A stretch of 64,000 nt of DNA from Terrirubrum flagellatum (GCF_022059845.1 NZ_CP091851.1:868001-932000); one strand, 5' to 3'; counted from the first letter of the stretch, positions 27,588 through 36,869 are shown. Notes: generated by a model not told the origin, from the sequence alone. A program made the numbers and translations.

Positions 27588-29333
27588 TCACGCCGACGCG
27601 TCCGCGAGCTTTCCGTCCGCGGACGCTCGCCCGATGACGTTAAGCAAGGCGTGGCTGTCGATCAGGGCGTAGGCCATCATCACCGCATTCAATCGTTCAA
27701 CCGCCACCTCGCGCGTCGCAACGGGCGCGAAGTTGAAGCCGGATGCAAGAGCCGCGGCCTCCGACACCATGAAGTCGACCAGCGCTTCCTTGGTCGCGTT
27801 CTGCATGCTTTCGGCGATCGTCACCGTCGGCCCCAGCGCCATCATGTCAGCGTGCTGCGGATCTTCGCCGATACGGGCGATGATCGTCGGTCCGGTGTGG
27901 ATGCCGACGCCGGCCCGGATCGGGATCGGCAGCCCGCTGCCCATCTCGACGTTGAGCGTTTCGAGCACGCGCGAAATATCTCCTGCGGCAAGAAGGGCTG
28001 ATCGCGCGCCGAAGGTGCTGTCGCCTTCCCGATCGAACACAGCGATGAAGCCGTCGCCGAGGAACATATCGATGCGGCCGCCATAATGTTCGACCGCCTG
28101 CTTCATCTCCGAGAACAGGCGATTGACGAGAACGGCGACCTCATAGGGAAGCTGGCTGCGCGTCAGAGCGTTGAAAGCGCGCAGATCGAAGAACAGGATC
28201 GTCGCATCTCGCTGCACACCCCATTCCTCGCCGCTGACGTCGGCGAGCGCCGCTCTCTTGCCGCCAAGCACGGGTAGCAGAATGCGCACGCTGATATTAT
28301 CGACGGGGCGAAGCTGACAGGCGAGACGCACGCCCGGCTGCGCGCCGATGCGCGTCAGCATGGCGCGTTCGGTGGTGTTGGGCTCGGGCAGCTTCGACAA
28401 AGCCGACAGGACATGAACGCGGCAGGTCGAGCAGCGGCCGCGGCCGCCGCAGACGGAGGGATGTGGGATGCCGTTGATGCGGCTCGCCTCAAGAATGGAT
28501 GTGCCGCGCGGAACGCGCACCGGTCCCCGGCCACGATAATTCACGACGATCTGCCGCGCCGCCCGCCGCCGCGCCGCGCCGAAGGCGATCACGCCGATCG
28601 CGAGAAGCGCGACGCCGCTCATGGCGCCATTAAGGAGCATGCTGGCGCGCTCGAGTTTGGCGCGCTGCTCCGCGGTGCGCAGGGATGGCGCTGGCCGCAA
28701 GCTGTTTTCACGACCCGACGCCACGAATCCGGCAAGCGCCAGCACTGGCAGCAGAACAGCGAAGACGAGCGCGGGCAGGCGCCATTGCGTGTACCAGCGG
28801 CGATGGCGGAAGGCGTGATGAATGCCGATAACGCCATGACCCCAGGCGACGATGACGAGGCCGCTTTGCCAGATCGCCTGCGCCGGCCAGAGCTGATAAA
28901 GCATCGCATGATAGGACTCGTCGGCGCCAATGAGATTGTAAGCGATGCGCGTCGAGACGATGTGGCTGATCGCAAAAACCGGAATGAGCAGCCCAAGCAG
29001 GATCTGAAAAAATTCGTCGATCGGCATGCGCCAGGTCTGGCGCGTGACGATGCGCTTCAGGGTCAGCGCGATATGGATGAAGACAGCGCCATAGAGGAGC
29101 GAGCCTCCGGCCGGCGATTTCCACAGCAGCCAGCGCCATTCCTGGGCCGCTTCCATCGCCTCGACGCCGAAGACCCCGACCGCGTGATTGATCAGGTGGG
29201 TGCCAACGAAGACGAACAGGACGACGCCGGACCAGAGCCGGAAGGTCTTCTCCCATGGGATGCCGGCGCCGGGCAGCAACCCGCCTTCGGTCACAGCGGC
29301 TTGATCGCCGCGCGCTGAATCCGTCGCCGTCAC
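27588..29333 (-). CDS. cyaC: membrane class III nucleotide cyclase with haem-type anchor and 2Fe-2S domain (CyaC-like)
   Basis: Inner-membrane protein of 581 aa with three parts. Residues 33-252 hold about six helices with histidines at 46, 50, 87, 124 and 166, like a dihaem succinate dehydrogenase-type anchor. Residues 262-355 are a ferredoxin-like domain with four cysteines (C295, C301, C304, C339). Residues 375-560 are a class III cyclase domain with the metal aspartates D383 (FFDLRAF) and D427 (FLGDGF). The architecture matches Sinorhizobium meliloti CyaC, a quinone-responsive dihaem adenylate cyclase with a binuclear Fe-S cluster. Three usual active-site residues are changed: the adenine-contact Lys is M423, the transition-state Asn is T505 and the Arg is S509. 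Activity or product may therefore differ. It lies between the cNMP-binding gene and the peptide ABC genes. Confidence 0.85.
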   Translation of the reverse strand: MTATDSARGDQAAVTEGGLLPGAGIPWEKTFRLWSGVVLFVFVGTHLINHAVGVFGVEAMEAAQEWRWLLWKSPAGGSLLYGAVFIHIALTLKRIVTRQTWRMPIDEFFQILLGLLIPVFAISHIVSTRIAYNLIGADESYHAMLYQLWPAQAIWQSGLVIVAWGHGVIGIHHAFRHRRWYTQWRLPALVFAVLLPVLALAGFVASGRENSLRPAPSLRTAEQRAKLERASMLLNGAMSGVALLAIGVIAFGAARRRAARQIVVNYRGRGPVRVPRGTSILEASRINGIPHPSVCGGRGRCSTCRVHVLSALSKLPEPNTTERAMLTRIGAQPGVRLACQLRPVDNISVRILLPVLGGKRAALADVSGEEWGVQRDATILFFDLRAFNALTRSQLPYEVAVLVNRLFSEMKQAVEHYGGRIDMFLGDGFIAVFDREGDSTFGARSALLAAGDISRVLETLNVEMGSGLPIPIRAGVGIHTGPTIIARIGEDPQHADMMALGPTVTIAESMQNATKEALVDFMVSEAAALASGFNFAPVATREVAVERLNAVMMAYALIDSHALLNVIGRASADGKLADASA

Positions 29334-29357
29334 GTCAACTCGACTCTTGGAACCCGG

Positions 29358-29810
29358 TCACCTGGCCATCTGGGCCATATGCTCGGTGACGAATTGGGTT
29401 CCGACGTCAAGCTGTTCCGCAAGCTGATGCATCACGGCGAGCGCAAATTCCGGTGTTTCGCGGATCAGGCGGGTGAAATCCTCGCGCTCAATGCGCAGCG
29501 CCGTCACGGTCGAGGTCGCAATGATGGTGATCGAGCGGCGACGGCCGCACAGGATGCCGACCTCGCCCAGCAGCATCACGCCGGATTTTTCGAAGCCGCC
29601 TTCGGGATGGTCGCCATCCTTCATGATCCTGACCGAGCCGTCGAGCACGATATAAGCCGCCTCGGGCGCGTCGCCACGGCGGAAAATCGCTTCGCCGGCG
29701 TGGAAAGTCACCCGGTCGCTGATCATCGCCACCAATTTGAGCTTGGCGACGTCAAGATTGTTGAACATCTGGAGTTTTCGGAGAGTTTTCACCTCCGTCT
29801 CGATGGTCAT
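29358..29810 (-). CDS. small cyclic nucleotide-binding domain protein, 150 aa
   Basis: Stand-alone cNMP-binding (Crp-like) domain without a DNA-binding domain. The beta-roll spans residues 25-110: GEAIFRRGDAPEAAYIVLDGSVRI, then the phosphate-binding cassette region MLLGEVGILCGRRRSITIIATS near 79-101, with Glu83 and an Arg in RRRS. A C-terminal helix (FALAVMHQLAEQLDVGTQFV) could mediate dimerisation or docking. It probably reports cAMP or cGMP to a partner by protein contact. The partner candidate is the ABC exporter-like protein, whose stop it overlaps by four bases (ATGA), and the source could be the cyclase 24 bases downstream. Confidence 0.85.
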   Translation of the reverse strand: MTIETEVKTLRKLQMFNNLDVAKLKLVAMISDRVTFHAGEAIFRRGDAPEAAYIVLDGSVRIMKDGDHPEGGFEKSGVMLLGEVGILCGRRRSITIIATSTVTALRIEREDFTRLIRETPEFALAVMHQLAEQLDVGTQFVTEHMAQMAR

Positions 29811-32551
29811 CGCCCTACCTCCGCCAACCGCCCGCGACTTCCGACTGTATCGGATTTGACCAACTCGACAACGGGCGCTTTCCCTGCCGATCTCGCCGTC
29901 ACCCGGTCCTCGATGACGCGCGCGCCCTCGAACGCGATGACGCGGTCGAATGCGTCCGATCCATTACGGTCCGGGAAGGTCGCGATCAGCGTCCGGCCCG
30001 CCATCTTCTGCCTGATGGATTCCAGAACCTGCTCGGCGTCATAGGGCGCGAGCCCGACGAGCGCAGAGTCGAGGATGAGCACGTCAGGCCGGCGCAGCAC
30101 CGCGCGCACGAGGTGGATGATGGTGCGCTGCTGGGCCGACAGGAGCCTGCCGCCCGGGCCTGCCTCATAGTCGAGACCTTGCCGCAGAATGAAGGCTTCG
30201 AGATCCTGCTCGCGGATCACTTCGTCGATGATGCGCGACACCTTCTCATTAGCGCCCGCGGCGCCATATGCGATACGTCCGAACAGGAGATTCTCGCTGA
30301 TCGACGCTGCGGCGATCGCCTTCTCCGGATTGTAGAATTCAAGCCGCTCCGCGGCGACGCTCGGCAGGAATTTGCGGAAGCTGCGGCGGGCGCGGAGAAT
30401 GCGCGATTTCAACGTTTCATCGACGAGATCAAGACGGTGGCGCGGCTCGACATAGCTCAGCGCGAAGCCGATGAGGCGATGGCGCAGCTCGATTGGAAGC
30501 TTGCGCGTTTTCCCTTGCATGCGGCCGCCTTCGAGCGCGCGCATGATCTCTTCGATCTCCGTCGGCGCGATGAAGGAATAGCGCTCAAAGAACGGATGGC
30601 CCGGCGGGAGATCGCTCAGCACTTCAGCCACGGTCTCCACCATCTTGAGGCCGATCGAGAGCAGCGGCTCGGTCAGCGATTCAGCTTCGAGGATCGACCG
30701 GATGTAGGGAATCTTCGACAGGCTCGCGACGCCGTTGCGCTGTCCGGTCGGCACGCCGAAGACGAAATTCTCGCCAAGCGATGCGCTCATATTGAAACGG
30801 TCAGGATGGTACTGCTCGACGAGGCTTTCGAGCCCATAGTCGGCAAGCCGCTCCCGGATCACACCGCGCGCGGCGACGAGGCGCTCGGCGATTTTCGGAT
30901 CGATATGGGTTCCAAGCCGGCCGGAGACGCCAAGCTGGAAAATGCTGTCATAGCCGCGCACCAGCCTGAGCGCGGCGACGATGACGCGATCGAGGTCATC
31001 AGGCCCGTTCGCGCCGACAAGCTGATAGTCGATCCAGTCGGCGCGCGGCGATACGGTCGGATTTCCGGTGCTCCGCGCCTCGCGATAGCCGCGCCACGCT
31101 TCGACATCTGCGGGATCCGTGGGCTCGGGCGGAGGCGGGGTGAGTTGCAGCGCGAAGCAGATATTCTCCCGGATGGTCCCCGACATGATGAAAGGGTCGC
31201 CGCCGGCGTAGATGATCACGCGGCTCGCCGCATCGTCCGGAAGCTTGTTGAGCTCATGTCCGCCGATCGTCGCGGAGCCCTGATATTCGGCGATCTGCCG
31301 GCCGAGCACGCGCGGAATAATATCGCGGCCGGAGCCGGGCGGGCCGACAAGCGCGACATGACTTGGACGATCGATGGTGAGCGACAGGCGGTCGAGCTGA
31401 ACCACGCCGCGACGATCCGCGACCTGCAGTCCAATTAGCGTGAAGGGCGCGGCCGCCGGAATCTCGATCTTCTGCTTGCCATCCTCGACAACGAGCGTGT
31501 CGCGCGAGAATTGCGAGACCACCTGTTCATATTTCACCTTCACGTCGGCGCGCTGCTGATCCCAGTCGATCAGCTCCTTGATCGGCGAGGGGAGATCGCG
31601 ATAGGCGGCGATGATGGCGACGAGCTGGCCGATGTCGAGTCGGCCCTTCAGCGCGAGGTAGCCGCCGAGCGTGTAGAAGACGAAGGGCGTCACCTGCGCG
31701 AGCAGGTTGTTGAGATATTTGACGGCGAACTTGCGGCGATAGAGCAGCAGTCTGATATGGAAGAGAACGCCGAGCCGCTCACCGATCTCGGCGCGGCTGA
31801 AGCCGCCGACGCCGTAGATGTGAAGGGCCGGGGCGGAGTCGACCATTTCGCCGATGCGCCCCGCGAGCCTGCGCGACTCGACCTGCTGCTCGCGGCCAAG
31901 CCTGATCTGCTCCCGGCGCAGGCGCGGAATGACGAATGCCTGCGTTGATATCACAGCGAGCGCCACTGCTCCGAGCCAGGGATTCTGGATCAGGATGAAG
32001 GCGAGCGCCGTCACCGCTTGCGTCGCGAGGAAGGTCGGCGTGATGAAGGCCTCGCCGAAGAAGCCGCCGATCGGCTCGACCTCGTCCTTGATCATGCTGG
32101 CGACTTCCGCCGACTTCGTCGCGCGCACGTCCTCCGGCTCGAATCGCATCACGCGCGTGAAAAGCTCAAAGCGCAGGCGCCGCAGCATGCGCTCGCCGAG
32201 CACGCCCTTCTGCGTGTTGACGACATATTTGAAAGCGCCGTTGATGAGCACCAGGGCAAGGAACAGGAAGCTGAGCGCGAAGAGATACGGCACCTGCTTC
32301 AGCATCACGCCGTCGGAGATGACGAAGCTGTGGCCGCCAAGAAACTCGGGCAAGGACAGGACATAGTGGAACAGGCGCGCTTCCGGCTGGTCAGCCCGGA
32401 AGGCGCGGCCCTGGATCGCGTCGTTCACGATGCTTTTCGGAATTTCGAGCGACCACCAGTAGAAGGGCAGCGAGGCAAGGACCAGCAGCAGCGCGATGAT
32501 CTGGTCGCGGCGGCTGTGACGCCATGCATATTGGAAGAATTTGGTCTCCAC
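29807..32551 (-). CDS. degenerate ABC exporter-like protein, 914 aa
   Basis: Inner-membrane protein with an ABC exporter-type membrane domain (about residues 17-345, six helices) fused to a highly altered nucleotide-binding domain. The Walker A position reads GPPGSGRD (403-410), lacking the essential Lys and Ser/Thr. The signature is LSAQQ (804-808), Walker B ends LILDSA with Ser829 in place of the catalytic Glu, and no H-loop His is visible in TLIATFPDRN. Some 390 residues separate the A-loop side from the signature (about 90-100 is usual). They hold three related segments around TIRENICF (459-466), SLGENFVFG (591-599) and SISENLLFG (750-758). It probably cannot hydrolyse ATP normally. The first gene of the operon, it overlaps the cNMP-binding gene. 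A sensor or scaffold role is inferred. Confidence 0.82.
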   Translation of the reverse strand: METKFFQYAWRHSRRDQIIALLLVLASLPFYWWSLEIPKSIVNDAIQGRAFRADQPEARLFHYVLSLPEFLGGHSFVISDGVMLKQVPYLFALSFLFLALVLINGAFKYVVNTQKGVLGERMLRRLRFELFTRVMRFEPEDVRATKSAEVASMIKDEVEPIGGFFGEAFITPTFLATQAVTALAFILIQNPWLGAVALAVISTQAFVIPRLRREQIRLGREQQVESRRLAGRIGEMVDSAPALHIYGVGGFSRAEIGERLGVLFHIRLLLYRRKFAVKYLNNLLAQVTPFVFYTLGGYLALKGRLDIGQLVAIIAAYRDLPSPIKELIDWDQQRADVKVKYEQVVSQFSRDTLVVEDGKQKIEIPAAAPFTLIGLQVADRRGVVQLDRLSLTIDRPSHVALVGPPGSGRDIIPRVLGRQIAEYQGSATIGGHELNKLPDDAASRVIIYAGGDPFIMSGTIRENICFALQLTPPPPEPTDPADVEAWRGYREARSTGNPTVSPRADWIDYQLVGANGPDDLDRVIVAALRLVRGYDSIFQLGVSGRLGTHIDPKIAERLVAARGVIRERLADYGLESLVEQYHPDRFNMSASLGENFVFGVPTGQRNGVASLSKIPYIRSILEAESLTEPLLSIGLKMVETVAEVLSDLPPGHPFFERYSFIAPTEIEEIMRALEGGRMQGKTRKLPIELRHRLIGFALSYVEPRHRLDLVDETLKSRILRARRSFRKFLPSVAAERLEFYNPEKAIAAASISENLLFGRIAYGAAGANEKVSRIIDEVIREQDLEAFILRQGLDYEAGPGGRLLSAQQRTIIHLVRAVLRRPDVLILDSALVGLAPYDAEQVLESIRQKMAGRTLIATFPDRNGSDAFDRVIAFEGARVIEDRVTARSAGKAPVVELVKSDTVGSRGRLAEVGR

Positions 32552-32700
32552 AGTCCTTTCCGATCCGCCCCGGAGGCGGGGCCGTCAGACTAAACGAGCG
32601 AGACCCTGCGGCAAAGACAGGGGCTTAGCCAGCATATAAGCGCCGGGACGGCGGTCCGGGAGGGCGGCTGGCCGCGACGCGGCAGCGGGTCGGAAATATC

Positions 32701-33456
32701 TCAGTAGGTCGCCCGGCCGCCGGACGCATCGAACACCGCGCCCGTGGAGAAGGACGCTTCCTCGCTCGCCAGCCAGCAGACCAGCGCCGTGATCTCGTCG
32801 ACGGCGCCAAAGCGGCCGACCGGGATCTTGGACAGCATGAAATCGATATGAGCCTGGCTCATCTGGTCGAAGATCGGCGTTCTGACCGCCGCGGGCGTGA
32901 CGCAGTTGACCCGGATGTCGGTCGTCGCGAGCTCCTTGCCGAGCGACTTCGTCAGGCCGATGACCGCCGCCTTCGAGGCACTGTAGGCGGACGCGTTCGG
33001 ATTGCCCTCCTTGCCGGCGATCGAGGCGATGTTGACGATGCGGCCATAGCCGCCATTCGCTTTCATGTGGGGAATCACTGCGCGATTGCAGTAGAAGAGG
33101 CCGTTCAGATTGATATCGATGACGCGCTTCCACTCCTCGACCGGATAGTCAGCGACGGTCGTGTTGGGGCCGGTGATCCCGGCGCTGGCGACGAGGATGT
33201 CGATTTTGCCCAGCGCCGCAGCGCTCTTTTCGGCGGCGCGCATGACTGCGTCCGCATCGGAGATATCCAGTTCGACCACACTGGCGGCCGCGCCGATCTT
33301 GCCCGCCGCGACGTCGAGGGCCTTCGCGTCGCGATCCCACAGCGCCACCCTGGCGCCTTCCGCAGCGAGGCGCTCGGCGACGCCGAAACCGATGCCCGAC
33401 GCGCCTCCGGTGATGACGGCGCCGCGCCCCGCGAAGCGATCCTTCAGAACTTTCAC
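32701..33456 (-). CDS. SDR family NAD(P)-dependent dehydrogenase/reductase
   Basis: Cytoplasmic classical short-chain dehydrogenase, 251 aa. The cofactor motif TGGASGIG lies at about residues 16-23, the structural motif ASAGI near 90, and the catalytic Ser-Tyr-Lys as S144 (NIASIAG), Y157 and K161 (YSASKAA). A D in LWDRD near residue 41 suggests a preference for NAD. Close relatives act on sugars (L-fucose/L-rhamnose pathway) or 3-oxoacyl groups, and I cannot choose between them. It is a single gene; a 15-base inverted repeat lies upstream at 33484-33498. Confidence 0.88.
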   Translation of the reverse strand: MKVLKDRFAGRGAVITGGASGIGFGVAERLAAEGARVALWDRDAKALDVAAGKIGAAASVVELDISDADAVMRAAEKSAAALGKIDILVASAGITGPNTTVADYPVEEWKRVIDINLNGLFYCNRAVIPHMKANGGYGRIVNIASIAGKEGNPNASAYSASKAAVIGLTKSLGKELATTDIRVNCVTPAAVRTPIFDQMSQAHIDFMLSKIPVGRFGAVDEITALVCWLASEEASFSTGAVFDASGGRATY

Positions 33457-33833
33457 CGTGACGCTCTCCGTTGCACCGTCCGCTCCCGTCTAACGGGAAC
33501 CTGCCGGCCCGTCACCTTCCAGAACGCGGGCGCGCGCGACCGCGGCGGCTTTCGCCGACGGCGCCCGATTTACGCTTGGGAAGAAGCGCTACAGACAAAT
33601 TTAGGGCAGTGATTGCAATTATTTAGCCGATTTCAGGCCGAGCCGCGGCCGAGTTTGAACCTAAGATTATGGGTTAACTAAATTGCAAGTGCTGCCGGGC
33701 TAATTTCACGGTTAACGCGTGCTCCGTCTTCGTTGCTTCGTGTGCGCCGCGCCTCGCGCGATGGCGACGTCCGAATGACTGTCGTCGAAATGATGGGCGC
33801 GTAGGGGCTTATCTTGAGGGGCAACGGGGCATC
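33457..33833. other. intergenic region between SDR gene and che operon
   Basis: A 377-base divergent region without a gene. It should contain the promoters of the SDR gene (minus) and the che operon (plus). It is AT-richer than its surroundings from 33600 to 33720. It holds the inverted repeat TCCCGT-CTA-ACGGGA at 33484-33498 and two GTTAAC boxes at 33673-33678 and 33711-33716. I could not fix a -10/-35 pair with confidence. Confidence 0.7.
33484..33498. promoter_or_regulatory. inverted repeat TCCCGT-N3-ACGGGA upstream of SDR gene
   Basis: Perfect 6+6 repeat with spacer CTA, 28 bases upstream of the SDR start. Its position suits an operator or the 5' untranslated region of this gene. No regulator gene is adjacent. 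Confidence 0.3.
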
Positions 33834-34415
33834 ATGAGTCAGCCAGTCGCTTCAACCGCCGGTCTGGGAGGGCAGACCGAGGGGGTCGGCCGCAGCCTGA
33901 TCGAGGATGGCCGCATCGCCGCGGCGCCGATGCAGCTCATCAGCTTCGCGATCGGCGACGAGCAATATGGCGTCGACATCATGTCGGTCCGTGAGATCAA
34001 GGGCTGGTCGGAAATCACCCACCTGCCCAAACAACCCGAGTATGTTCGCGGCGTGCTCAACCTGCGCGGCGTCATCGTGCCGATCATCGATCTCCGCTGC
34101 CGGTTCGCCCAGGGGCTGACTCAGGCGACTTCTCTGCACATCGTCATCATCGTCCAGATCGGGACGCGCCAGGTGGGACTGCTCGCCGATCGCGTGCTCG
34201 ACATCGTTTCGCTCGACGCCTCGCAGATTCAGCCCGTGCCAAAGATGGCCCAGTCGCAGCGCGTCGAATTCCTGTCAGGTCTCGTCACCGTCGACGACGC
34301 GATGATCGCGCTGATCGATCTGCCGAACCTTCTGTCCGCGAAGTTCGGCGACGAGGAGGCGCTGAACGGCGCCGCCTCGAAGGCCGGCGCGCCGGTGCAG
34401 CGTCGCGCAGCCTGA
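33834..34415 (+). CDS. cheW: chemotaxis coupling protein CheW
   Basis: Cytoplasmic adaptor linking chemoreceptors to CheA, 193 aa. The CheW fold covers residues 35-170: [24 protein letters not shown], then the receptor-contact region [20 protein letters not shown] near 70-90 and [14 protein letters not shown] near 117. An N-terminal extension of about 33 residues and a C-terminal Ala-rich tail make it slightly longer than E. coli CheW. It is the first gene of the che operon, with a purine-rich site (GGGGCAACGGGG) upstream. The receptor gene follows after 61 bases. Confidence 0.94.
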   Translation: MSQPVASTAGLGGQTEGVGRSLIEDGRIAAAPMQLISFAIGDEQYGVDIMSVREIKGWSEITHLPKQPEYVRGVLNLRGVIVPIIDLRCRFAQGLTQATSLHIVIIVQIGTRQVGLLADRVLDIVSLDASQIQPVPKMAQSQRVEFLSGLVTVDDAMIALIDLPNLLSAKFGDEEALNGAASKAGAPVQRRAA

Positions 34416-34476
34416 TCCATCAAGCGGCCTGACGGCGCCGGGAAATATCTGTGAGCCGAAAGTCCGGGGGGACCTC

Positions 34477-36867
34477 GTGATCAACAGAATGTCGATAAAC
34501 ACGATTCTCAAGAGCGTCATTCTGGCGCTTGTCGCCGGCGTGATCATCCTGCTGGCGAACGACGCGCGCCAATCCTGGAGCCGGTACGTCTCCGAGAGCC
34601 GTATCTCGGCCGTCGTCGGCGTGACCACCAGCATGTTCACGGCGTTGCACAACCTGCGCGTGGACCGTGCGATCACCAATCGCGACATCGACGCCGAAAA
34701 GCCGTTTACGACGCTCAACCCGCAGATCACGGGCCCGCGCGCCGCCGAGATGCCGGCCTTGAAATCGGCGATCGCCGGATTGTCGACCATCGATTTCGTG
34801 GAGCGCGACAGCGCCATCGCCTCGCTTGATCAGGCGGTGCGCAAACTCGCTGCGCTGCAGGAAGAATCGGCCGCGGCGCTGATGAGGCCGAAGTCGGAGC
34901 GCCGGGCTGGCCTGAAAGAGGAATATTTCGCGCATACGAGCGCCGTGCTCGAGACGATCGACAAGCTGTCGCTGCGCCTGACGCGCCTGATCAAGCGCGA
35001 TGACGCCTTCATCGACCAGCTCATGGAGATCAAGCAGTTCGCCTGGATCGCCCGCAACACGGCGGGCGACGCTTCCGTGCTTGTCACCACTTACGCAGGC
35101 AAGACGCCGCCGCCGAATCTGATGGCGATCTATCAGGGAAATCTCGGCAAATTCGAGATCGCGTGGAGCGCGGTTGAGGGCATCTCGTCCGACCTCCCCC
35201 TGCCGTCGTCCTTCGCGCAGGCCATGGAGAAGGCGAAGCGCGACAACTTCGCTCAGGACTTCGTCGATCTCCGGCAGCGCATGATCGCCGCGACCGCGGC
35301 CGGTCAGAAAATGGAAATGACCGAAGACCAATGGGCGCCTTACGTGGTCCCGCGTCTTGGCTCTCTGCTGGGAGTCGCCGATGCGGCGCTCGAAGCGGCG
35401 AAGGAGCATGCGGGGCGGCAGAGCGCCGAGGCCATGACCGCTTTCCTGTGGCAGCTTGGCTTTGTGGTCGCCGCGCTCATCGTCGGCTTCGGCATTCTCT
35501 TGATGGTGTCGCGTCGCGTGACCGCGCCGTTGAGGCAAATCCAGGCGGCGATGCAGAAAGTCGCCCAGGGTGACTTCGACGTCGTGTTGCCGGGCCTCAA
35601 TCGCAAGGACGAGATCGGCGACGTCGCGAATTCGGTCGAGCGCTTCAAGGTGCTTGCTGTCGAAAAATCGCGTGAGGAGGCGGAGCTCGCGCTTCGACGT
35701 CAGCAGGAGGAAACCGAACGACACGCCCAGGCTGCGAAGGCCGACGCGGATGCGCAGGCGCTCGTCGCGGAAGAGCGTATGCGGGCGGCCGAAGAGCAGG
35801 GCCATGCGATGCAGGCGCTCGGTGATGGGCTCTCGCGGCTGTCGGAAGGCGACCTGACCTTCCGGCTGACGTCTGAATTTCCGCAGGCCTACCAGGAGAT
35901 TCGCGACAACTTCAACGCGATGGCCACGCAGATGAGCGAAGCGCTCGCCGCCATCAAGGCTTCGACGGTGGAAGTCTCGAACGCTTCGGCGGAAATCTCG
36001 GCCAGCACGACTGATCTCTCCCAGCGTACGGAAGAGCAGGCCGCCAGCCTCGAACAGACTTCAGCATCGATGGAAGAGATCGCGGCGACGGTGAGAAAGA
36101 ACGCCGAAAATGCGCAGACGGCCAATCAATCTGCGGTGACGACGCAGCAAGTTGCGCAGCGCGGCGGCGAAGTCGTGGCCGAAGCCGTGCAGGCCATGGC
36201 GCGCATCGAAGAGTCTTCTCGTAAAATCTCCGACATTATCGGCGTCATCGACGAGATTGCGCGTCAGACCAATTTGCTCGCGCTCAACGCCGCGGTCGAG
36301 GCGGCGCGCGCTGGCGAAGCCGGCCGCGGCTTCGCGGTCGTCGCTTCGGAAGTTCGCTCGCTCGCGCAACGCTCGTCGCAGGCGGCGAAGGACATCAAGG
36401 AACTCATCGTTTCCAGCGGCGGTCAGGTGAAAGATGGCGTTGATCTCGTGAATCGCGCTGGCGCCTCGCTCGCCGAGATTGTCGCCTCGATCAAGAGCGT
36501 CGCAAGCGTCGTCGCCGATATCGCGTCGGCCAGCGCCGAACAGTCGGTCGGCGTCGCTGAGGTCAACAAGGCGCTGCAGCAAATGGATGAGGCGACGCAG
36601 CAGAATTCGGCGCTGGTCGAACAGAATGCGGCGACGGCGAAGACGCTGGAGAGCCAGGCCAAGGCGATGGATGAGCGCGTGAGCTACTTCCGCGTGGAAG
36701 GCGCTGCGACAGCCGCGCCGGCGGTGAAGCGAGCGGCGCCGGCGGTGAAATCCGCACGGCCCGCGCCGCAACGGCCGGCTGGCGCTGCGACCCGCAGCCC
36801 GGTTGCGCGCATGCAGGCGGCGGTCGCGACCGCCTTCAACAATGACTCAGAGTGGCAGGAGTTCTAG
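34477..36867 (+). CDS. methyl-accepting chemotaxis protein, 796 aa
   Basis: Inner-membrane chemoreceptor. TM1 is near residues 8-24, a helical periplasmic sensor spans about 25-325, and TM2 lies around 328-347 ([17 protein letters not shown]). HAMP follows ([14 protein letters not shown]...), a long coiled coil, a second HAMP-like segment near 450-500, and the signalling hairpin with [26 protein letters not shown] near 588-613. The C-terminus ends EWQEF, a WxxF-type tether for CheR/CheB, after a Pro/Ala-rich linker. CheR is the next gene. The start is GTG 34477, five bases after a GGGGGGA ribosome site; ATG 34489 is an alternative. The ligand is unknown. Confidence 0.93.
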   Translation: MINRMSINTILKSVILALVAGVIILLANDARQSWSRYVSESRISAVVGVTTSMFTALHNLRVDRAITNRDIDAEKPFTTLNPQITGPRAAEMPALKSAIAGLSTIDFVERDSAIASLDQAVRKLAALQEESAAALMRPKSERRAGLKEEYFAHTSAVLETIDKLSLRLTRLIKRDDAFIDQLMEIKQFAWIARNTAGDASVLVTTYAGKTPPPNLMAIYQGNLGKFEIAWSAVEGISSDLPLPSSFAQAMEKAKRDNFAQDFVDLRQRMIAATAAGQKMEMTEDQWAPYVVPRLGSLLGVADAALEAAKEHAGRQSAEAMTAFLWQLGFVVAALIVGFGILLMVSRRVTAPLRQIQAAMQKVAQGDFDVVLPGLNRKDEIGDVANSVERFKVLAVEKSREEAELALRRQQEETERHAQAAKADADAQALVAEERMRAAEEQGHAMQALGDGLSRLSEGDLTFRLTSEFPQAYQEIRDNFNAMATQMSEALAAIKASTVEVSNASAEISASTTDLSQRTEEQAASLEQTSASMEEIAATVRKNAENAQTANQSAVTTQQVAQRGGEVVAEAVQAMARIEESSRKISDIIGVIDEIARQTNLLALNAAVEAARAGEAGRGFAVVASEVRSLAQRSSQAAKDIKELIVSSGGQVKDGVDLVNRAGASLAEIVASIKSVASVVADIASASAEQSVGVAEVNKALQQMDEATQQNSALVEQNAATAKTLESQAKAMDERVSYFRVEGAATAAPAVKRAAPAVKSARPAPQRPAGAATRSPVARMQAAVATAFNNDSEWQEF

Positions 36868-36869
36868 GG

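Noticed and set aside
30113-31438. A 441-codon plus-strand open frame opposite the ABC exporter gene
   Set aside because: It has the Asp/Arg/His-rich composition typical of antisense shadows in GC-rich DNA and no motifs; the minus-strand gene has clear membrane helices and family features.
34420-35805. A 461-codon minus-strand frame opposite the chemoreceptor
   Set aside because: It is an antisense shadow; the plus-strand receptor has clear HAMP and signalling motifs.
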